Below are positions 32,355 through 36,843 of a stretch of 36,843 nt of DNA, piece after piece. Positions within the stretch are counted from its first letter, which is position 1. Every line of letters begins with the position of its first letter. Where the stretch lies: the NCBI GenBank assembly GCA_041552055.1, contig JBFELO010000031.1, positions 1 to 36,843 on the forward strand, read 5' to 3'. The notes beneath the pieces were generated by a model. That model saw only the letters and a list, made by a program, of their open reading frames with translations. It did no database searches and was not told the origin of the DNA. Both the position numbers and the translations under genes were made by a program. This stretch comes from JBFELO01 sp041552055. GTDB lineage: Bacteria > Acidobacteriota > Thermoanaerobaculia > Thermoanaerobaculales > Sulfomarinibacteraceae.

Positions 32355-32383
32355 AATATGACCCTGTCCGGCTCCCATGTCAA
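32355..32383 (-). promoter_or_regulatory. sigma70-type promoter of the tetR-bzd operon
   Basis: Read on the - strand: a perfect TTGACA -35 box (32378-32383), 17-base spacer, CATATT -10 box (32355-32360). Predicted transcription start is near 32348, inside the operator, with a leader of about 30 bases before tetR. Confidence 0.65.
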
Positions 32384-32549
32384 GCGTCGCTCCGGAGGAA
32401 AGGATGCGGTGCCCTTACGTGAGGATATGCCCCGTTGTACAATCCGACCGTTGCGACACCGACAGCGGTTGCGGCGGCACCCGATGCCGTGATCGAGGAA
32501 CTTCGATCGGCCGCGACCTGGAGTCGGGCGTTAGACGGGGGCGTGCACC

Positions 32550-33152
32550 ATGCGACAGCCGCGAAGTGTTCTGAGCGCAACGTTCTTCATCTTGGCGGCA
32601 ATCCACTCGCTCGGCTGCTCGTCCGTCACCACGGTCCAACCACTCCCCTGGAGGACCGAGCCCGCCGACCGGGAGCGATTCGAGGGCACCTGGCTCATCG
32701 GTGACGACAGTGTCCAGATCAGATTTGCAGACTCCGGCATCGCCCGGTTCGCCGGGCTGGACTGGGAGAACGGCCAGTTCCGACTCGAGCAGGGCGAGAT
32801 GATCATCTGTCGGGGAAAACACCTGGCCTTCCTCTCGGTGCGAACCCAGGAGGACGGTGCCTGGGCGGATCATTACTACCTCGTGCAGTTCAAGTTCACG
32901 GATCCCGGGGAGCTCGTGCTCTGGCTGCCCAACGCCGACGCCTTTGCCGAGGCGATCGCTCACAACCTGGTCGAAGGAACCGTCGATGGCGACGGGGCCG
33001 GTACCGACGTCACGATCACCGGCCCGCCCGAGACCCTGCTCGAGCTGATCGACGACCCGGACGACCTGGAGCTGTTCGACTACCGAGATCCGATGATCCT
33101 GAGAAAGGTGACGGTGTGGGAGCTTCCGGTCGAACCGGCCGACACACCGTAG
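32550..33152 (+). CDS. predicted lipoprotein of unknown function
   Basis: A 200-residue protein with a lipoprotein signal: a short basic N-terminus, a hydrophobic core (VLSATFFILAAIHS) and a lipobox LGC with the acylated cysteine near residue 23, followed by SS. The mature part (FEGTWLIGDDSVQIRFADSGIARFAGLDWE...) looks like a small beta-barrel or lipocalin-like domain of the GTW type, with an acidic tail (DDPDDLELFDYRDP). No family assigned. It is divergent from the bzd operon (231-base gap holding the operon promoter) and convergent with the next gene. GGGGG upstream of the ATG may serve as ribosome-binding site. Confidence 0.7.
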   Translation: MRQPRSVLSATFFILAAIHSLGCSSVTTVQPLPWRTEPADRERFEGTWLIGDDSVQIRFADSGIARFAGLDWENGQFRLEQGEMIICRGKHLAFLSVRTQEDGAWADHYYLVQFKFTDPGELVLWLPNADAFAEAIAHNLVEGTVDGDGAGTDVTITGPPETLLELIDDPDDLELFDYRDPMILRKVTVWELPVEPADTP

Positions 33153-33266
33153 AGCAGCTGCGGCTGGCGTAATGGCGCCCGCACCGGGAGCGACACGCGC
33201 TTCCCGCGTTATCGGGCCACAGCCTTCACCGTCATCGAAACGGCTAAATATCCAAATCCAAAATTG

Positions 33267-34436
33267 TTATCCTGTTATTCTCCTGTGCAGAATCCAGACC
33301 GCGGCAACGATCAGCAGCACCACCAGGGCTGCTGTCCCGTACCGACCCTGGGTCGGAATCGCCGTGGGTTCGGGCTCCGGCTCGACGATCTCCGGGCACT
33401 CGTCCTCGGCCGCGACGATCCACTGGGTGAAGGAGTCTGACGACCCTGAGGCGAGGCTGAGCGCCGTCCCCGCCGTCAGGCCGTAGAAGTACGCCTGCGC
33501 GGTGTCCCCTCCGCCGCAAGTAGCATCGTCGAACAGAGCAGGCTGCCAGCACACGCTGTCCAGGCTGCCCCAGTCGTTGAACTGCAGCAGTTCGGGGGCG
33601 TCCGGCGGCGGCGACAGTGACGAAGGCGGCGCCACCGTGCCGGCGACGACGTAGACCGGTGCTCCGCCGCAGTCCGGGCCATTCGGGATGATTCCCGGCG
33701 GGCAGGAGGTCACCGCGGGATCTTCGTTGATGATGAACACCGCCGGGTACATACCATCCAGCGTTCCGTCGAGGGTGAGGTTCATCGAGCGGTCGCACGC
33801 GGCAGTCGGGGCGGCGCAGTCGCCGAAGTAGGGCCCGTCGTCGTCCCCGATCTGCCAGTCCCACATCTTACGGAGCCCGAAGTCGAGCGCGCCCGGGCCG
33901 TTGTTCTGCACCGTATGGGTCTCCCGGATCGCCGTGTTGTCGACGGTCTCGGTGCCGTCGACCGGACCCTCGACCACGACCTCCTGGATAAAGTCGACGC
34001 CGGGTCCGCCCGTGCCATCTGTGAAACTCCAAGTGAACCGAAAGCCGACCACTGTGGTCCCCGACAGTATGTTCTCCACCGTCGGGGTCGCGACGGTGCA
34101 GATGTGGGTGCACGCGCTGTCGGTGGCGTAATCGACGCCGCTCGTGTAGGAACGCAGTGTTGTGAACGACGTGCCGGGAGAACCGTCACCGTACAACACG
34201 TTGAGATCGGGTCCTGCAGGGTGCAGGCTGCCGGTCACCGCGGTCCACTTGCCGCAGGCGCTGGAGCCGGCGCTGTCCTCGACCGACACCGTGTAGATCC
34301 CGTTGCCTCCGGTCCGGATCGCCTTGGCGACCGACAGCTGTGCACTCTTGTCAAAACCGTCCGCCGTTCCGATCAGGCAGACGCCGACCACCAGCACGGC
34401 TATCGAAAGCGAAACACCTCGTCTCATGTTCCTCAT
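33267..34436 (-). CDS. secreted protein with IPTL-CTERM-like tail
   Basis: A 389-residue protein with a Sec signal peptide (RRGVSLSIAVLVVGVCLIGTADG), a beta-rich extracellular part with paired cysteines, a Glu/Pro linker (EIVEPEPEPTA), and a tail of IPTQGRYG, a hydrophobic helix and a basic end (HRR). This tripartite tail matches IPTL-CTERM/PEP-CTERM-type sorting signals, cleaved or processed by exosortase-like enzymes; the usual IPTLSEWG reads IPTQGRYG here. No sorting enzyme lies in the window. The ATG at 34436 has GGAGG 7 bases upstream. The body resembles no enzyme I recognise. Confidence 0.75.
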   Translation of the reverse strand: MRNMRRGVSLSIAVLVVGVCLIGTADGFDKSAQLSVAKAIRTGGNGIYTVSVEDSAGSSACGKWTAVTGSLHPAGPDLNVLYGDGSPGTSFTTLRSYTSGVDYATDSACTHICTVATPTVENILSGTTVVGFRFTWSFTDGTGGPGVDFIQEVVVEGPVDGTETVDNTAIRETHTVQNNGPGALDFGLRKMWDWQIGDDDGPYFGDCAAPTAACDRSMNLTLDGTLDGMYPAVFIINEDPAVTSCPPGIIPNGPDCGGAPVYVVAGTVAPPSSLSPPPDAPELLQFNDWGSLDSVCWQPALFDDATCGGGDTAQAYFYGLTAGTALSLASGSSDSFTQWIVAAEDECPEIVEPEPEPTAIPTQGRYGTAALVVLLIVAAVWILHRRITG

Positions 34437-34763
34437 CGACTCCCTCCTTCCCTTCGATTCCTGGCGCACGTGCCGCTCGCGCACGCCACCTTCGTGCATG
34501 CCCGCAGAGCTCGGAACTGCAGGAATAGTTTTCATTACGTGTTCCTGTTCAATCATTCTATCCATTTTGCAGACGACGGGTCAACAGAGCACGGGGTCGT
34601 TGAGCACGAGCCGCTCTCCAGCAAGGTGACTTCACTGGTGCCGCCGGCGCGGCGCACGCACCTCCACTGTTCGTACAGTTTCGATCAGCACACCGCCGCC
34701 GAGCCGAGACCGACCGTCGCGACTCGACTTCATGTCTCGCCGCGCAGCAACCGCCTCGCCTGG
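34437..34763. other. gene-free stretch upstream of the IPTL-CTERM-like gene
   Basis: Between two - strand genes. About 100 bases next to the start (34515-34565) are AT-richer and probably hold that gene's promoter, though no convincing -35/-10 pair is seen. I see no terminator, repeat or RNA gene in the rest. Confidence 0.4.
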
Positions 34764-36843
34764 TCACGGCAGCAGCAACGGATCAATCTCCACGCTGAGA
34801 CTGCACCCGCTCTCCACCTCGAAGCCGTCCCTCAAGACCACCGACTCGCCGGCTCGCAAGGTCACGTCGCCGCCCGGATCCTCGACGACGCAGTCGGTCG
34901 CTGTGATCCTCCGACCCGCCTCGAACGTCAAGGCCCCGACGAACGTCATGTCCTGCAGGTCCAGGTACTCCGGCAGGCCGCTGATCAGTGTGTCGGTGTC
35001 GGTCGCGCTGTTGTTGCCCGGGCTCGGGTCCGTCGCCCCGGCCGGCACTGCGATCGTCGCGGTGTTGACCAATGTTCCGCTGGCCGCGCCGTCGATGCTG
35101 CAGACGGCGGTGTAGCCGACCGAGCTCCCCGCGGGCAGGTCGACCGAGTCGGCGAGGTCTCCCGCCACCGGTCCGGCGGCACAGCTCGCCCCGCCGGCGG
35201 CCGCACAGGTCCACGAGCAGGTCAGGTCGGCCGGGAAGGGGTCGCTGACCGTGGCGCCGGTGACGCCGTCAGGTCCGGCGTTGGCGGCGGTGATCGCGTA
35301 CGCCAGCGTGCCGCCGATGGTCGCCTCGGCCGCGCCGTCGGTCTTGGTGATCCACAGATCCGCGTCGGGAATCGGCACCACAGTGTCGGTGTCGGTCGCG
35401 CTGTTGTTTGCCAGGTCGGAGTCGACGAAGCCCGGGGGCGCCGCGACGGTCGCCGTGTTGACGAGCGTCCCCGACGCACCCCCGTCGATGGTGCAGGCGG
35501 CGGTGTACGTCACCGAGCTGCCCGCCTGCAGGTCCACCGTGTCGTCGATGTCGCCCGCGACCGGCCCGGCAGTGCAGGTCGCCCCGCTGCCGGCCGCACA
35601 GGTCCACGAGCAGGTCAGGTCGGCCGGGAAGGCGTCGCTGACCTCAAACCCGGTGACGTTCTCGGGTCCGGCGTTCGCGACCACGATCGTGTACGTCACC
35701 GCTCCGCCCGGAATGGCCGCGGCCACCCCGTCGTCCTTGGAGATCGACACGTCGGCTTCGATGGTCTCGGGGCAGCTCGCGGCGGCGAAGCCGACCGCGT
35801 TGACCAGCAGCTGCAGGGCGTTCGGCTCGATCGTGGACGTGTCGTAGGTCATGGAGTGGTTGAGGTGGACCACCACGCCTCCGGCCTGCGTGCTGTACGA
35901 CAGCAATGGATCCCCGATCGTGGTCCTCATCAGGACGACCGTGCCGGGATACGGCTCGACGAAGCTCGAGCTCGCGCCGTCGGTCCAGCTGGTCGGCACA
36001 CTCGACGTGAGCGCGTGGGTGCCGGTGACGATCCAGGGCAGGTCGTAGTCGTAATCGCAGTCAGGGGTGGACGTCACCGGGATCAGGTCGGCGATGGCCC
36101 CGGTCTTGTACTCGTAGCAAACGTCGTACGCCGTCCACTCGGTCATCACCAGGCCGCACCCCTTGGCCACGAACGCTTCGAGGGCTGACGAGGCGGCTTC
36201 TTCCAGCTCGTATCCGTAGTCGTACCCGTCCAGGAGCACGACCACATCGAAATCGTTTGCGTCGGGTGTCACGCCGTCCCAGTAGTAGTAGTAGTCCACC
36301 AATGTCACCACGTGACCGGCCGCCTCGAGAGCGGCCTGGACCTGGGTCTCGGCGTCGCCGTCACCGAGCAGCAGCACCTGGGCCGAGCTCGCCACCGGCT
36401 GGGGTGCCGGCTGCGACTCGTCGTCGCCGGGATCCGACTCCCCCTCCCCGGGCTCGTACGCGCCGTTGCCGTTGATGTCCTCGTGTCCGTCCAGGACGCC
36501 GTCGTCGTCCGAGTCGGCGTCCGTGGGATCGGTGGTCGTCGACGGGTCGGCGTCGGGCACGAAGAACCCTGCCGACGTATCCGTATCCGCGGTCTCAGGA
36601 ACCGTCAGACCCCTCTCCGTGCCGTCGAAGATGCCGTCGTCGTCGGTGTCGGCATCAAGAGGATCGGTCTCTCCAGGATCGACGAAACCGTCGTTGTCGA
36701 GGTCCTCGCTCAGGCCGTGGCCGTCCATCAGCCCGTCGTCGTCGGTGTCGGCATCGTACGGGTTCGTGCCGATGTAGATCTCGACGACATCGGGCAGTCC
36801 GTCGCCGTCGGTGTCAGCGAGCGGCCCACCCGAGTAGGAGATG
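34764..36843 (-). CDS. large secreted TSP3/DUF11 multidomain protein, N-terminus cut off
   Basis: The reading frame is open to the window edge; at least 690 residues are present and the start lies outside. From N to C: thrombospondin type-3 calcium repeats (DTDGDGLPD, DADTDDDGL, DADSDDDGVLDGHEDINGNG); an Asp/Pro linker; an alpha/beta domain (VLLLGDGDAETQVQAALEAAGH then VVVLLDGYDYG) like ThuA or glutamine-amidotransferase-type folds; two DUF11 repeats that are near duplicates (both with FPADLTCSWTCAA and NNSATDTDT); and a C-terminal domain with GGDVTLRAGESVVLRDGFEV, resembling the 3-coathanger stack. It is probably a cell-surface or secreted adhesive protein. An ATG at 36728 is internal to the repeats, so it is not the start. 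Confidence 0.8.
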   Translation of the reverse strand, partial: ISYSGGPLADTDGDGLPDVVEIYIGTNPYDADTDDDGLMDGHGLSEDLDNDGFVDPGETDPLDADTDDDGIFDGTERGLTVPETADTDTSAGFFVPDADPSTTTDPTDADSDDDGVLDGHEDINGNGAYEPGEGESDPGDDESQPAPQPVASSAQVLLLGDGDAETQVQAALEAAGHVVTLVDYYYYWDGVTPDANDFDVVVLLDGYDYGYELEEAASSALEAFVAKGCGLVMTEWTAYDVCYEYKTGAIADLIPVTSTPDCDYDYDLPWIVTGTHALTSSVPTSWTDGASSSFVEPYPGTVVLMRTTIGDPLLSYSTQAGGVVVHLNHSMTYDTSTIEPNALQLLVNAVGFAAASCPETIEADVSISKDDGVAAAIPGGAVTYTIVVANAGPENVTGFEVSDAFPADLTCSWTCAAGSGATCTAGPVAGDIDDTVDLQAGSSVTYTAACTIDGGASGTLVNTATVAAPPGFVDSDLANNSATDTDTVVPIPDADLWITKTDGAAEATIGGTLAYAITAANAGPDGVTGATVSDPFPADLTCSWTCAAAGGASCAAGPVAGDLADSVDLPAGSSVGYTAVCSIDGAASGTLVNTATIAVPAGATDPSPGNNSATDTDTLISGLPEYLDLQDMTFVGALTFEAGRRITATDCVVEDPGGDVTLRAGESVVLRDGFEVESGCSLSVEIDPLLLP

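Noticed and set aside
34764..36728. Complete gene starting at ATG 36728
   Set aside because: The frame stays open upstream to the window edge and encodes further TSP3 repeats, so the true start is outside.

Overview
The window is a GC-rich bacterial chromosome segment from a Gram-negative-type cell: it encodes Sec signal peptides, a lipoprotein, a C-terminal sorting-type protein and long secreted multidomain proteins. The mix of complex I, class I (Bzd-type) benzoyl-CoA reductase, DUF11 and thrombospondin type-3 repeats, an IPTL-CTERM-like tail and many short intergenic tandem repeats fits an anaerobic or facultative Acidobacteriota lineage (Thermoanaerobaculia-like). That placement is inference; the window has no rRNA or phylogenetic marker. 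I saw no tRNA, rRNA, CRISPR array or transposase gene.

Region 1 (1-1100) holds REP-like hairpins, a heptamer tandem repeat and a class I methyltransferase. Region 2 (1154-17288, + strand) is a complete complex I operon in circularly permuted order: nuoK, an extra MrpD-like antiporter subunit, an 86-residue membrane protein, a NuoL-like subunit, nuoM, nuoN, then nuoA-B-C-D-E-F-G-H-I-J. Most junctions overlap by a few bases (ATGA or GTGA). The membrane arm therefore has four antiporter-like subunits instead of three. The NuoL-like subunit has lost the central TM7 lysine. NuoG carries a two-cluster ferredoxin module as in formate dehydrogenases, but lacks the catalytic Cys/Sec position.

Region 3 (17300-24330) is a loose accessory stretch on the - strand: a secreted beta-helix-like protein, a DUF302 protein, a secreted amidohydrolase, an AlkD-like DNA glycosylase and an alpha/beta hydrolase. 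The intergenic DNA is rich in structure: two 224-bp direct copies of a double-hairpin element flanking the amidohydrolase gene, a 106-bp AT-rich element with perfect 28-bp inverted arms, a palindromic repeat, and degenerate period-6 and period-7 tandem repeats.

Region 4 (24333-32383, - strand) is a compact operon, tetR-bzdN-bzdO-bzdP-bzdQ-bzdM-bzdV-orf89, encoding an ATP-dependent benzoyl-CoA reductase (N, O, P, Q), its ferredoxin donor (M), a predicted NAD(P)H:ferredoxin oxidoreductase (V) and a small unknown protein. A good sigma70-type promoter followed by a repeated palindromic operator lies just before tetR, suggesting that the whole operon is autoregulated. The expected logic is NAD(P)H to BzdV to ferredoxin BzdM to BzdPQ (ATP-driven) to BzdNO, reducing the aromatic ring. 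Complex I would couple NADH from ring degradation to a proton gradient.

Region 5 (32550-36843) encodes a lipoprotein, an IPTL-CTERM-like surface protein, and a large secreted protein whose N-terminus lies beyond the right edge of the window.
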